Below are positions 34,065-43,076 of a stretch of DNA of 60,644 nucleotides, piece after piece (the first letter of the stretch is position 1; every line of letters starts with the position of its first letter). The notes under the pieces were generated by a model. That model did no database searches, was not told the origin of the DNA, and saw nothing but the letters and a program-made list of their open reading frames with translations. Position numbers and translations under genes: made by a program. The stretch comes from Paraburkholderia lycopersici (GTDB lineage: Bacteria > Pseudomonadota > Gammaproteobacteria > Burkholderiales > Burkholderiaceae), in assembly GCF_900096975.1 (NCBI RefSeq), contig NZ_FMYQ01000037.1, positions 1-60,644 on the forward strand, given 5' to 3'.

Positions 34065-36392
34065 CTAGAGTTCGAGTATCAACCGGCCGCTTTTCGCGCG
34101 CGAGCAGCAGGTCATCATGCGCGACTGCGCTTCGCGCTCGGCGCGCGTGAGCACCACGTCGCGGTGATCGATCTCGCCCGCGAGCACGCGCACCTCGCAC
34201 GATCCGCACAACCCTTCCTCGCAGTCGCTTTGCACGTCGATGTTCGCGCGGCGCAGCGCGTCGAGCACGGTCTGGTCGGCGGCCACGTTGAGCACGAGCC
34301 CCGAGTCCTTGAGCTCGACTTCGAACGCGCGCTCCTGCGAAGGGTCGAGCTTGCCGCCGCTCGCGGCGAAATGCTCCACGCGCAGGGCGTCCGCGGGCCA
34401 CGCCGCGCTACAGGCTTCGAGCGCTTCGAGCATGCGCGCGGGACCGCAGGCGTAGACGCGCGTATGCGCGTCCACGCGCAGCGCGGCGAAGTCGTTGCGC
34501 GTGCCCTCCTCCGACACATGCAGATGCAGACGCTCGCCGTGCAGTGCGGCGAGTTCCGCGACGAACGCCATCGCCTTGCGCGAGCGAGCGCTGTAGTGCA
34601 GTTCGTAGTCGATGCCGAGCTCGCGTGCGCGGCGCGCCATGGCGCTCACAGGCGTGATGCCGATGCCGCCCGCGACGAAAATCGCGCGACGCCCTTCTTC
34701 GTCGAGCCGAAAGTGATTGCGGGGCCCGCGAATCTTCAGGCGCATACCCGGGCGCAGCGTGTCGTGCACCCATGCCGAACCGCCGCGGCTCTCCGTTTCG
34801 CGCAGCACGGCGATCTCGAACGCGCCCGTATCGGCGGGGTCTCCGCACAGCGAGTACTGGCGTGAAAGGCCGGTGTCGCCGCATTCCACGTCGATGTGCG
34901 CGCCCGGCGCCCAGCGCGGCAGCACGCCGCCGTCGGGCGCGACGAGGCGCAGACGCACGATGCCGTCCGCGACGGCGTCCGCACGCTCGACCAGCACGGG
35001 CCGCGAAAGCGCATGTGCCGAAGGCTCGCCGATGCGCACGGGCACCTGCAAGTCCAGCAAGGCGGGATGGCCGCGCTCCGGGTTGCGCGCCGGATCCCAT
35101 TGCACGAGCAAATGCTCAGGACCCCGGAACGACGTGTTCGGCACGTAAGTGAATGCCTGGTCCGCGAGGCGCATGTGCGGCAGGCGGCGCGTGAGCTCTT
35201 CGAGAAAGATCTGCATCTCCATGCGCGCGAGATTCTTGCCCATGCACTGGTGCGAGCCATAACCGAAGGTGACGTGATCGCTCGCGTTGTCGCGGCGGAT
35301 GTCGAACAGGTCCGCGTCGGCGAAATGGCGCTCGTCGTGATTCGCGGACGAGGTGACGATGAGCAGTTTCGAGCCCGCCGGAATGTCGACGCCGCCGATC
35401 TGCACGTCCTTCGTCGCGAGGCGCCGCCACGCGGCCACCGAGCCGTTGTGGCGCAGGCACTCTTCCACCGCGTTCGGGATGAGGCTCGGGTCCTCGCAGA
35501 TCTCGCGCCACGCGTTCGGGTGCTGCAGCAGCAGCTTTATCGCGTTCGCCGTGGCGTTGGCCGTGGTCTCGTGCGCGGCCACGATGCCGGCCATCATCAT
35601 CGAATGCAGATAGGAGTCCGTGACGACCTCGGGATGCGCCTTCTGCTTGCGGATGCCGTATTGCATCCAGCCCGGGCCATCCGGGTTCTGGCGCATCTTG
35701 TCGAGCACCTTGCCCGCGAACTGCCAGAAGTTGCCCACCGCGTGCGCGACCTCGACCTGCTCTTCGGGCCGCGGCCTCCCCCACGTGTTGACCGTGTGCG
35801 CAATCGAATACTTGCGCAGCAGGTCCATGTCCTCTTCGGGCACGCCGAGGAAATGCAGGGCCACGGTGAGCGGCACCTCCCAGAGCATCTGGTCGACAAG
35901 ATCGGCGCGGCCTTCGTCGATGAAGCGGTCCACGTATTCGCGCGCGAGGCGTCGCACCATTGGTTCGTGATGCTTGAGATGTTCGGGCGTGAACGGTTCC
36001 ATCAGCACGCGGCGGCGCGGCATGTGCGCGGGCTCGTCTTCGTTCACGAGCGTGCGGTTCATCGCATAGCCGTACGACTCGAGTACGGCGTTCGCCTCGG
36101 GGCCGGTAGGCGTGATCTTTTCGAGCGCGATGGACGGCGAGAACGTGAGGTTGTCGCGAAAGATCGCCTTGATGTCGTCGTAGCGCGTCACGACCCAGTA
36201 GCCTAGCTGCGGGCTGTAGAACACGGGCTCCTGCTCGCGCGCCCAGCGCACGTATTCGGGCGGATCCTGCTGGTAGCCGTCGCTGAAGGGGTCGAAGGCG
36301 GCCGCGTTGGCGCTGACCGGGCAGCGAGGCGCGGCGTTCGCCGCATGAGGGAACGGGCAGCGGCCCGGCGGCTGTGAGGGTGTCTCGCTCAT
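34065..36392 (-). CDS. Self-sufficient cytochrome P450 (CYP116B type): P450-FMN reductase-2Fe2S fusion
   Basis: This 775-residue natural fusion combines three modules. The P450 domain (about 1-435) has the I-helix AGIVAAHETT near 268-277 and the heme loop FGYGSHQCMG with Cys383. The phthalate-dioxygenase-reductase-like domain (about 450-685) has the flavin motif RQYSL near 511 and the NAD site GGIGITP near 575. The C-terminal plant-type ferredoxin domain has cysteines 724, 729, 732 and about 762. This architecture matches P450 RhF (CYP116B2), which hydroxylates or dealkylates aromatics with NADPH and O2. The ATG at 36392 is chosen because GGAG is well spaced. The gene heads the IclR-linked operon. 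Confidence 0.92.
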   Translation of the reverse strand: MSETPSQPPGRCPFPHAANAAPRCPVSANAAAFDPFSDGYQQDPPEYVRWAREQEPVFYSPQLGYWVVTRYDDIKAIFRDNLTFSPSIALEKITPTGPEANAVLESYGYAMNRTLVNEDEPAHMPRRRVLMEPFTPEHLKHHEPMVRRLAREYVDRFIDEGRADLVDQMLWEVPLTVALHFLGVPEEDMDLLRKYSIAHTVNTWGRPRPEEQVEVAHAVGNFWQFAGKVLDKMRQNPDGPGWMQYGIRKQKAHPEVVTDSYLHSMMMAGIVAAHETTANATANAIKLLLQHPNAWREICEDPSLIPNAVEECLRHNGSVAAWRRLATKDVQIGGVDIPAGSKLLIVTSSANHDERHFADADLFDIRRDNASDHVTFGYGSHQCMGKNLARMEMQIFLEELTRRLPHMRLADQAFTYVPNTSFRGPEHLLVQWDPARNPERGHPALLDLQVPVRIGEPSAHALSRPVLVERADAVADGIVRLRLVAPDGGVLPRWAPGAHIDVECGDTGLSRQYSLCGDPADTGAFEIAVLRETESRGGSAWVHDTLRPGMRLKIRGPRNHFRLDEEGRRAIFVAGGIGITPVSAMARRARELGIDYELHYSARSRKAMAFVAELAALHGERLHLHVSEEGTRNDFAALRVDAHTRVYACGPARMLEALEACSAAWPADALRVEHFAASGGKLDPSQERAFEVELKDSGLVLNVAADQTVLDALRRANIDVQSDCEEGLCGSCEVRVLAGEIDHRDVVLTRAEREAQSRMMTCCSRAKSGRLILEL

Positions 36393-36416
36393 ATGCATCT
36401 CCTGCATGCTGCAAGT

Positions 36417-36451
36417 GTTACGTTTTGCGTAACTCTAGTACGCATTGCGTA
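36417..36451. promoter_or_regulatory. Two candidate IclR operators between the P450 operon and iclR
   Basis: Element 1 is GTTACGTTTTGCGTAAC (36417-36433), with 6-bp arms around TTTTG. Element 2 is TACGCATTGCGTA (36439-36451), with 6-bp arms around one base. Both contain TTGCGTAA, spaced about 20 bp apart. They lie 25-60 bp upstream of the P450 start and 70-105 bp upstream of iclR, so they fit divergent control by the IclR protein. Confidence 0.65.
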
Positions 36452-36521
36452 ATTCCGAGATAGGGGTTAACCTCGGTTCATCAACGGCGCTGCGCCGCAA
36501 CTACGCGCCCTAAAATCTCGC

Positions 36522-37421
36522 ATGAACCCGACCCACTCCCCGCGCCCCGCCAGCATGGAAAGCAGGAAAAACACCACCAGCCGCGCCGCGCCCGCCGCGA
36601 AAGCCGCAAAAAGCACACGCGACGCGAGCGCCGCCGCGCCGCGCGAACGTCGTCAGCGCGTGCAGTCCGCGCAGACCGGCATGGCCGTGCTGAAAGGTCT
36701 CGCCCGCCTCGGCGGACGCGCGAGCCTTTCGGCGCTCGCCGCGTGTGTGAGCGAAAGTCCCGCGAAGGTGCATCGCTATCTCGTGAGCCTGATCGAGGAA
36801 GGGTTGGTCGCGCAGGACACCGCTACGCAGCAGTATCTGCTCGGCGGCGAGGCGATGATGATCGGCGTGGCCGCCATGCGCCAGGCCGATCCCGTGCGCA
36901 TAGCGGAGCCGGCGCTCGTGCGTTTGCGCGAGACGCTCGAAGTCACGTCGTTCGTCGCGGTGATGGGAAACAAGGGCCCCACGATCATCCGCTTCGAAGA
37001 GCCGGGCTTGCCGGTGACGGTGAACGTGCGCGTGGGGTCGGTGATGTCGCTGCTATGGTCGTCCACGGGCCGCGTGTTTCTCGGCCTGCTCGACGACGCC
37101 CGCGTGCTCGCGCAAGCCGGGGACGAACTCGCGCAATCCGACGCCTCGTTGCGCGCGCAACTTGACGCCCGGGATCCGGTCGGCGCGTTGTGCCGCGAGG
37201 TGCGGGCAGCGCGCTGCGCGAGCGTGCGCGATACCAATCTCAAGGGAATCAGCGCCGTTTCGGCGCCGCTCTTCGATCACACCGGCAAGCTCTGCGCCGC
37301 GCTCACGGCGCTGGGCGCGACGGGCGGCTTCGACGCCTCGCCCGAAGGTCCGGTCGGACGCGCCGTGCGCCGCGAAGCCGACGCCGCGAGCGCCCTGCTC
37401 GGTTACGTGGCGCGCGGCTGA
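36522..37421 (+). CDS. IclR-family regulator of the P450 operon
   Basis: This 299-residue protein has a basic, disordered N-terminus, a winged helix at about residues 50-110 (TGMAVLKGLARLGGRASLSALA, SPAKVHRYLVSLIEEGLV) and the C-terminal IclR effector domain (PALVRLRETLEVTSFVAVMG, GPTIIRFEEP, TNLKGISAVSAPLFD). The ATG at 36522 gives the longest product; the ATG at 36555 is an alternative. It is divergent from the CYP116B gene, with two matching palindromes between them. The effector is probably the operon substrate or an intermediate. Confidence 0.88.
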   Translation: MNPTHSPRPASMESRKNTTSRAAPAAKAAKSTRDASAAAPRERRQRVQSAQTGMAVLKGLARLGGRASLSALAACVSESPAKVHRYLVSLIEEGLVAQDTATQQYLLGGEAMMIGVAAMRQADPVRIAEPALVRLRETLEVTSFVAVMGNKGPTIIRFEEPGLPVTVNVRVGSVMSLLWSSTGRVFLGLLDDARVLAQAGDELAQSDASLRAQLDARDPVGALCREVRAARCASVRDTNLKGISAVSAPLFDHTGKLCAALTALGATGGFDASPEGPVGRAVRREADAASALLGYVARG

Positions 37422-37576
37422 CGCTTCCTCGCGATGGCCGGCGCCGAGCGTTCGATGTCGAAAGGCGGCATGGCCGTGCGCGGATAGTCCTGGAAAGTCG
37501 CGCCGCGCGAGCCGCGCCAATCGCGATTCGCTGTCCGCTGCGGTGCGACCGGCTATCATGTGAATTCGAACTGTAG

Positions 37577-39010
37577 ATGGAACGAACCAATCACATGGCC
37601 TCCCCCCAGGAAAACGTCAGCATGGCGGTGTTTTGCGACTTCGAGAACGTCGCGCTCGGCGTGCGCGACGCGAAGATCGACCGCTTCGATATCCAGCCCG
37701 TGCTCGAGCGGCTCTTGCTCAAAGGCAGCATCGTCGTGAAAAAAGCCTACTGCGACTGGGAGCGCTACAAGGGCTTCAAGGCCGCGATGCACGAGGCGAG
37801 CTTCGAGCTCATCGAGATTCCGCACGTGCGCCAGTCGGGTAAGAACTCCGCCGACATCCGCCTCGTCGTGGACGCGCTCGATCTCTGCTATACGAAGTCG
37901 CACGTGGACACCTTCGTGATCGTGAGCGGCGACTCCGACTTTTCGCCGCTGGTCTCGAAGCTGCGCGAGAACGCCAAGAAAGTGATCGGCGTGGGCGTGA
38001 AGCACTCCACGTCCGACCTGCTGGTCGCCAACTGCGACGAATTCATCTTCTATGACGACCTGGTCCGCGACCTCGTGCGCGAGCAGCATGTCCACGGCAA
38101 AGGCAAGAACAAGGCCGAAGGCGGCGCGAAGCGCCAGGGCGGCGAGGAGCGGCAGCCCAGGCAGGACGGCGACGAACGCAAGTCGAAGGCCGTCTCGTTC
38201 GCGATCGAGACGCTCGACGCGCTTGTGCTGGAGCGCGGCGAAAGCGGCAAGATCTGGGCTTCGGTGCTCAAGAGCGCCATCAAGCGCCGCCGGCCCGACT
38301 TCAACGAAACGCGCTACGGCTTTCGCGCGTTCGGCAATCTGCTGGAAGAGGCGCAATCGCGCGGCCTGCTCGAAGTGGGTCGCGACGAGAAGTCGGGCAC
38401 CTGGGTGTCGCGGCTGAATCCGCCTCCGATTGTCGCCGCGGCGGCCAGCTCGCCTGTGCAGGAAGTCGCGGTCGCGCGCGCCGAGGATTCGCGGTCGAAG
38501 CGCAAAGGACGGCGCGGCGGACGCGGCGGCTCGGCACTGGACACGCGTGAAGCCACCGTCGAGCCAGCCGGCGAGGCGCAGACCGAAATTCCGTTCGAGC
38601 CCGTCGAAGCGCTCGCACACGCAACGCATGCGCGCGAGGATGGAAGTCGCCGCGCTGAGCCCTCCCTGGCCGAGCCGTTCGAAGCACGCGAACCTGCCTA
38701 TGAGCGACATGAACCACACGAGCCCCACGAGGCGCATGTCGCGCGCGAGCCCGTGACCTTCGAGGCCGGGCACGAAACGGCAGACCATGTTGACGCTGCT
38801 CCGGCCCTGCCTGGGCGGGCGCGCAAGACGGCTACGCGCAAGAGTCCCGCACGCAAGAAGGCCTCAAAGAAGACATCGGAAGCGCAGGAAGGCACCCCCG
38901 GCGAACCAGCGCCGGCAGCCGCTACGCAGGCCGAGCCCGCTGTGAAGAAAGCACCCTCGCGGGCGCGCCGCGCGCGCAGCAAGTCCGCGCCGGCTCCGGA
39001 AGAAAGCTGA
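37577..39010 (+). CDS. NYN (LabA/DUF88) ribonuclease with LOTUS domain and histone-like tail
   Basis: This is a 477-residue, three-part protein. Residues 15-160 form a NYN PIN-like nuclease domain with acidic metal-site residues at D21 (FCDFEN), D93 and D99 (NSADIRLVVDALD), and D119 and D121 (SGDSDFSPL). Residues about 205-285 form an OST-HTH/LOTUS domain (SGKIWASVLKSAIKRRRPDFNETRYGF) that binds RNA. The rest is low-complexity, ending in Lys/Arg/Ala-rich repeats (RKTATRKSPARKKASKK) like histone H1. It is probably an RNA-processing enzyme. Alternative starts at 37595 and 37622 are possible. It has no operon partner. Confidence 0.85.
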   Translation: MERTNHMASPQENVSMAVFCDFENVALGVRDAKIDRFDIQPVLERLLLKGSIVVKKAYCDWERYKGFKAAMHEASFELIEIPHVRQSGKNSADIRLVVDALDLCYTKSHVDTFVIVSGDSDFSPLVSKLRENAKKVIGVGVKHSTSDLLVANCDEFIFYDDLVRDLVREQHVHGKGKNKAEGGAKRQGGEERQPRQDGDERKSKAVSFAIETLDALVLERGESGKIWASVLKSAIKRRRPDFNETRYGFRAFGNLLEEAQSRGLLEVGRDEKSGTWVSRLNPPPIVAAAASSPVQEVAVARAEDSRSKRKGRRGGRGGSALDTREATVEPAGEAQTEIPFEPVEALAHATHAREDGSRRAEPSLAEPFEAREPAYERHEPHEPHEAHVAREPVTFEAGHETADHVDAAPALPGRARKTATRKSPARKKASKKTSEAQEGTPGEPAPAAATQAEPAVKKAPSRARRARSKSAPAPEES

Positions 39011-39068
39011 AAACGGTATGGCGTGCGCCGCGCGCCATGAGCGGCGCTCGGCACGTCGATCAATACGA

Positions 39069-39545
39069 TCAATCGCCGAACGGATTGCGCGGCCGCCTGG
39101 CCGGCTCCTGCTCACCCTCGTCCCTCGCTGGTTCGCCGCCGCCGAACGGATTTTCCTTGCCCGACGGCCTCGCGTCGCCGAACGGATTTGCGGCCGGCGC
39201 GGGTTTCACCTCGCCAAACGGATTCACCGCAGCCCGTTTCGTTGCGCCGAAGGGCGCGCGCGCGTCGTCTGCTGTGCTGGCTGCGTGCTCGCCCGCTTCA
39301 CCCGGCGCAGTCGCGAGGTTGTACTCGGCCTGCACTTGCGCGAGCACGCGTGCCACGCTCGCCTCGAAGCCCGCTGCGTTGTGAAAATGCTGCATCGTCC
39401 AGTTGCAGCCGCTGCGATCGGGTGCCTGTCGCTGCGGGCGCGGCACGCCGATCTTCACGCCATCGTCTAGCACTTCCTGAAGCCGGTGTATGCGCCGGTG
39501 CATTTCCTCCTGCAGGCGCGAAGCATTGAGCGTCTTGCGCAACAT
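39069..39545 (-). CDS. Hypothetical protein with four NPFG repeats
   Basis: This 158-residue protein is of unknown function. The N-terminal half (residues 1-80) is helical and looks folded (LQEEMHRRIHRLQEVLDDG, CNWTMQHFHNAAGFEASVARVLAQVQ). The C-terminal half is disordered and carries NPFG at 108-111, 120-123, 132-135 and 154-157, with a degenerate APFG at 97-100. The repeats are spaced by 8-18 charged or small residues, like short linear binding motifs. It is convergent with the NYN-LOTUS gene. No family assignment is possible from memory. Confidence 0.65.
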   Translation of the reverse strand: MLRKTLNASRLQEEMHRRIHRLQEVLDDGVKIGVPRPQRQAPDRSGCNWTMQHFHNAAGFEASVARVLAQVQAEYNLATAPGEAGEHAASTADDARAPFGATKRAAVNPFGEVKPAPAANPFGDARPSGKENPFGGGEPARDEGEQEPARRPRNPFGD

Positions 39546-39601
39546 GGCGAATCTCCTTTCCTCTATGCGTCACGTCGCGCGAGTCTAGCGCAACGTCGGT
39601 T

Positions 39602-40232
39602 TCACGTCGCCAGCCGGCCGGCAGATTCATGTGCGCGAGCGCGTCGCGCATCGGATCGCCTGGCACCACCCGTTGCCCCGCGAACGGCGTGTCGAGATCC
39701 GCGATCACGTAGACCGCCGACGAAATCGACACCGCGCCGGGCACGATCAGCACGATCGCCGGCGCCAGATCGCAGGCATCGCGCGGCCCGAGAGCGGCGA
39801 TCTCGCGCCCCACCGAGTCGAGCAGCGCACCGAGCGTGCCGGCTATCAATAGCCTCGCCGTTCACGACAGGGGCGTGCGGATAGTAGCTGCCCTGCGGCG
39901 GCGTCTCCTCGCGCCAGGTCGAGGCGATTGCGCTTGCCGCGTAGGCGCGCAGCAAGGTACGCGCGGCGGCCGCTTCGGGCCCGTAGTCGCGCAAGCGCCG
40001 GTCGCGCTGGATCAGGTCGGCGGCCTACGCGCGCATGTCGTCGGTCGCCGTGTCGAAGCTCGATTTCGCCGATGCGGCGAGCAGGCTCAGCACGAGTGCC
40101 GCGAACATCACCAGCATGCCGATCACAAGCTGCACGGCCCCATGCTTGCGATGCTCCCCGGGCAAAAGCGGCCGCGGCCGCAGCGGCACGCCAGGCCCCC
40201 GTGCCTCCGGGCAGCAGCACGAACACGAGCAA
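39602..40232 (-). pseudogene. Decayed DUF4239 (bestrophin-like) membrane protein gene
   Basis: Pieces of one protein lie in three frames. LVFVLLPGG is in one frame. GEHRKHGAVQLVIGMLVMFA followed by ASAKSSFDTATDDMRA ends at a TAG (near 40027), where relatives have Tyr. Beyond the stop the same frame continues RTLLRAYAASAIASTWREET. A shift near 39845 then moves to LGALLDSVGREIAALGPRD, and later DLDTPFAG and DPMRDALAHMNLP. Together they outline a DUF4239 protein with at least two frameshifts and one nonsense codon. The call rests on recognising the family pattern. Confidence 0.75.
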
Positions 40233-40247
40233 GGCGGACGATTTCCG

Positions 40248-42476
40248 TCACGGCAACGGCTTCTGCTCCGCTGCTGCGGCGCTTTCTTGCGTCGCAGCAG
40301 GCTCCGCGGGCGCTGGAGGCGCTGCGCCACGTTCCGCGTCGGCGGCGCTCGCCGCGTCGACGCGCGCATGGATCGCCCTCGCCTCGTCCTCGGTCGGCAC
40401 GATGTCCGGATGCGCTCGCGGTACCGCGAGCTTCCATGCCACGTCAAGCTCACGCCGGATCGAGTCGTAGACCTCCTTCGATATGGAGCGGTCTTCATAC
40501 ATCGCCGCTACACGCTCGCGCCCTTCGCGCAGCGCATAGAGCAGCAGCATGCGCCGTTCGAGCACGTCCGCCGCATGGCCGAAGCATTGGCGCACTTCCG
40601 CGAGCCCACGCTCCGCCTTCTCGATGCGCGCCCTGAGTATCGCTTTCAGCAGCTTCGCGAGACGCTCGCCGAGCAGCGGCGTGAGGCTACCGTCGTTGAA
40701 GACGATGAGCTGGTGCAGCACCACGCGGCGACACATCAGGAGTTCGAAACGATCGGCGAGCGCGTCGCCATAGGGCTGCCGGATGCCCAGCCAGCGATAG
40801 ACGAAGCGCGCGACGCGCAACCCCGGCGTATCGGCGAGGATTTTCGCCGCGGCGCGCTGATAGCCGATGCGTCCGCCGGCGCGCGCCTCTTCGATCATGG
40901 CGTCGGCGTTGCGCATCATCGCATCCAGATTGCGGATCGTGATGAGCCCGCTACCGTACTGCGGAATCAGGTCGCGCTCCTTGGCCGCGAGCGTGACGAG
41001 GCCGATGACGAGGCGCTCGCGATCCGAGAGCGCGGCTTCGATATCGAACGCGGTCGCGCCGATGTCGATGCTGTGCCGGAACGTATTGCAGGCCTGGTCG
41101 GCGATCGCCTCGGGAATGTGGAACGTGCGCGCCGCCCTGTGCACGCGCTCGGAAACGCCGATCGAAGACAGTTGCACCGCCTTTTGCTGCAGCGCCTGCT
41201 CCTGCGGCGAAAGCAGATCGAGATGCAGGCGCCGGATCAGCAGCTTGAGCGACGTCCCGTTGACGATCAGGCTCACGAGCACGAAACCCGTGGCGAGAAT
41301 CGCCACGAAGCGGCGCGTGGACTCGGGCAGCGCCGTGTCTTGGGCAAGGCCGAGCGCGAGCACGAGCGTGACCGCGCCGCGCAGTCCGCCCCATGCGATC
41401 ACGAGCTTGTAAGCGGCGCTCACGGGCTCGGTGAGCCGTAGCCGGCTCAGAAGCGGCAACATGCCGAACACCACGACGAGACGCGCCGCGAGCGCCGCTG
41501 CCACCACGACGGCGAGCGCGATGAGATCGACCCAGTGCGCGTCGCTCAGCGTGCGCGGAATCCGCATGGCGGCGAGCAGAAAGATGGCCGCGCCCGCCAT
41601 GGCCGCAATCTGTTCCCATATCAGTTGCAGATGCTGCCAGTTGACGGGCGAGAGCCGCGTGCGTCCCAACCCGCTTATCACCAGGCCCGCCGCGACCACG
41701 GCCACCACGCCCGAGACGTGCAAGGTCTGATCGGCGAACAGATAAAGCGGATACGGCAGCGCGAAACTGAGCGAGACTTCCGCCTTGCCCTCGCCGCCCA
41801 GCGCGGGAATGAGCCACGCGAACACGCGCCCGGCCAGCGCGCCGACTGCGAGGCCGCCGCCCAGTGCGACGCCGAGCGAGCGCAGCGCGGCCGTTACCGA
41901 CACGTTGGCGGCGTCGCCTGTGAGCGCGGCGATCAGCACGCCCGCAATCGCAATGGCGGCTGCGTCGTTGAGCAGGCTCTCGCCTTCCACGAGGCGCACG
42001 AGCCGCTCGGGCGCGCCCACTTCGCGGAACACGGCGAGCACGGCGGAAGGATCGGTCGTCGCGATCATCGCGCCGAGCAAGAGACCGTCGGCAAGCGGCC
42101 CGAGACCGGTGAGCCGGATCGCGCCGCCCACCACGCCGGTCGCGACGAACACGGCCACGATGGCGAGCAGGAGAATGGGCGCCGCGTCGCCGAGCATCTC
42201 GCGCACGTTCACACTGAGTGCGGCCTGAAAGAGCAGCGGCGGCAGGAAAATCCACAAGTACGCCTCGGGCGGCAGTTGCGGCGCCAGCGCCGGGCTCACG
42301 ACGCTAGCAGCGAGCGTGGGCCATGCCTCGCCGCTCACGAGGTAAATGCCGCCCAGCGCGAAGCCCCACGCGGCGAGCAGCACCGACTCGGAGACCGCCC
42401 AGCGCAGACTCGCCGCCTGGACGAACGCGATGCTCGCCAGCAGGAAGCCGCTCATAAGGAGAATGTCGATGACCAT
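40248..42476 (-). CDS. CPA1-family Na+(K+)/H+ antiporter
   Basis: This 742-residue protein has about 12 membrane helices (residues 1-420) followed by a cytoplasmic regulatory region of more than 300 residues. The CPA1 ion-binding motifs ATTDPSAVLAV and VEGESLLNDAAAIAI are intact, with the conserved ND pair. The loop WGGLRGAVTLVLALGLA also matches NhaP/NHE proteins. It exchanges monovalent cations for protons at the inner membrane. It starts only about 12 bp after lutC on the same strand, so it may be co-transcribed, which could balance lactate-linked proton import. Confidence 0.88.
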   Translation of the reverse strand: MVIDILLMSGFLLASIAFVQAASLRWAVSESVLLAAWGFALGGIYLVSGEAWPTLAASVVSPALAPQLPPEAYLWIFLPPLLFQAALSVNVREMLGDAAPILLLAIVAVFVATGVVGGAIRLTGLGPLADGLLLGAMIATTDPSAVLAVFREVGAPERLVRLVEGESLLNDAAAIAIAGVLIAALTGDAANVSVTAALRSLGVALGGGLAVGALAGRVFAWLIPALGGEGKAEVSLSFALPYPLYLFADQTLHVSGVVAVVAAGLVISGLGRTRLSPVNWQHLQLIWEQIAAMAGAAIFLLAAMRIPRTLSDAHWVDLIALAVVVAAALAARLVVVFGMLPLLSRLRLTEPVSAAYKLVIAWGGLRGAVTLVLALGLAQDTALPESTRRFVAILATGFVLVSLIVNGTSLKLLIRRLHLDLLSPQEQALQQKAVQLSSIGVSERVHRAARTFHIPEAIADQACNTFRHSIDIGATAFDIEAALSDRERLVIGLVTLAAKERDLIPQYGSGLITIRNLDAMMRNADAMIEEARAGGRIGYQRAAAKILADTPGLRVARFVYRWLGIRQPYGDALADRFELLMCRRVVLHQLIVFNDGSLTPLLGERLAKLLKAILRARIEKAERGLAEVRQCFGHAADVLERRMLLLYALREGRERVAAMYEDRSISKEVYDSIRRELDVAWKLAVPRAHPDIVPTEDEARAIHARVDAASAADAERGAAPPAPAEPAATQESAAAAEQKPLP

Positions 42477-42488
42477 AGCGTGTCGCCG

Positions 42489-43076
42489 TCACGGCGCCGG
42501 CAACCATACCACCGTCAACGACCTCACCCCTTGCGCGCCCCGGATCAGCACGCCTTCGATATCGGCCGTCGCCGACGGCCCCGTGACGAGCGCCGCATAG
42601 CGTGCGCCACGGAAATCATCGCGCCGGTACGCGTCCTGCAGCCCCGCCACCAGTTGCCCGGGATCGAGCAACACCACCAGATGCTGCGCGATATAGCCGA
42701 GTGCGTTCACGACGTACTCGCGCTCGCTCAGCCACAACGAGCCCGTCTCCGCCACGCCGAAGCGCGCGCGTACCACGCCGACGTCGACGTCTTCGAGCGA
42801 CACCGCCTTCGTGGCTGCGTCGATCCCGCGCGTGCCCTGCACCTCGGGCGTGGCCGAAGCGATACGCGCCTCGTCGCCGAAGCGCTGCACGATCAGCGCG
42901 CGCACGTCGGCCGCGCTTTGCGCCCGTGCTTCGCCGCCGCCCATCAGTTCGAGCGCGGCGGCAAAGCGCTCGCGCAAGTCGCCCGCCGGCGCCGCGAAAA
43001 GCGGCACTTCGGGCAACGGTTCGTGCGCGGGCTGCGCCGCGCGCACGCGCGCGAGAAACGCCTCACGATCCGCCAT
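42489..43076 (-). CDS. lutC: Lactate utilisation protein C
   Basis: This 195-residue LutC/YkgG-type protein has the MADREAFLARVRAA start, the central GVVRARFGVAETGSLWL strand and the nucleotide-binding-like TGPSATADIEGVLIRGAQGVRSL. It is part of the L-lactate oxidising LutABC complex that makes pyruvate at the membrane. The ATG at 43076 overlaps the lutB end by 14 bp, indicating coupling. No lldR-type regulator is adjacent. Confidence 0.92.
   Translation of the reverse strand: MADREAFLARVRAAQPAHEPLPEVPLFAAPAGDLRERFAAALELMGGGEARAQSAADVRALIVQRFGDEARIASATPEVQGTRGIDAATKAVSLEDVDVGVVRARFGVAETGSLWLSEREYVVNALGYIAQHLVVLLDPGQLVAGLQDAYRRDDFRGARYAALVTGPSATADIEGVLIRGAQGVRSLTVVWLPAP

Noticed and set aside
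34896..36206. Long plus-strand open frame opposite the P450
   Set aside because: Antisense shadow; the minus strand carries heme, flavin and iron-sulphur motifs in the correct order.
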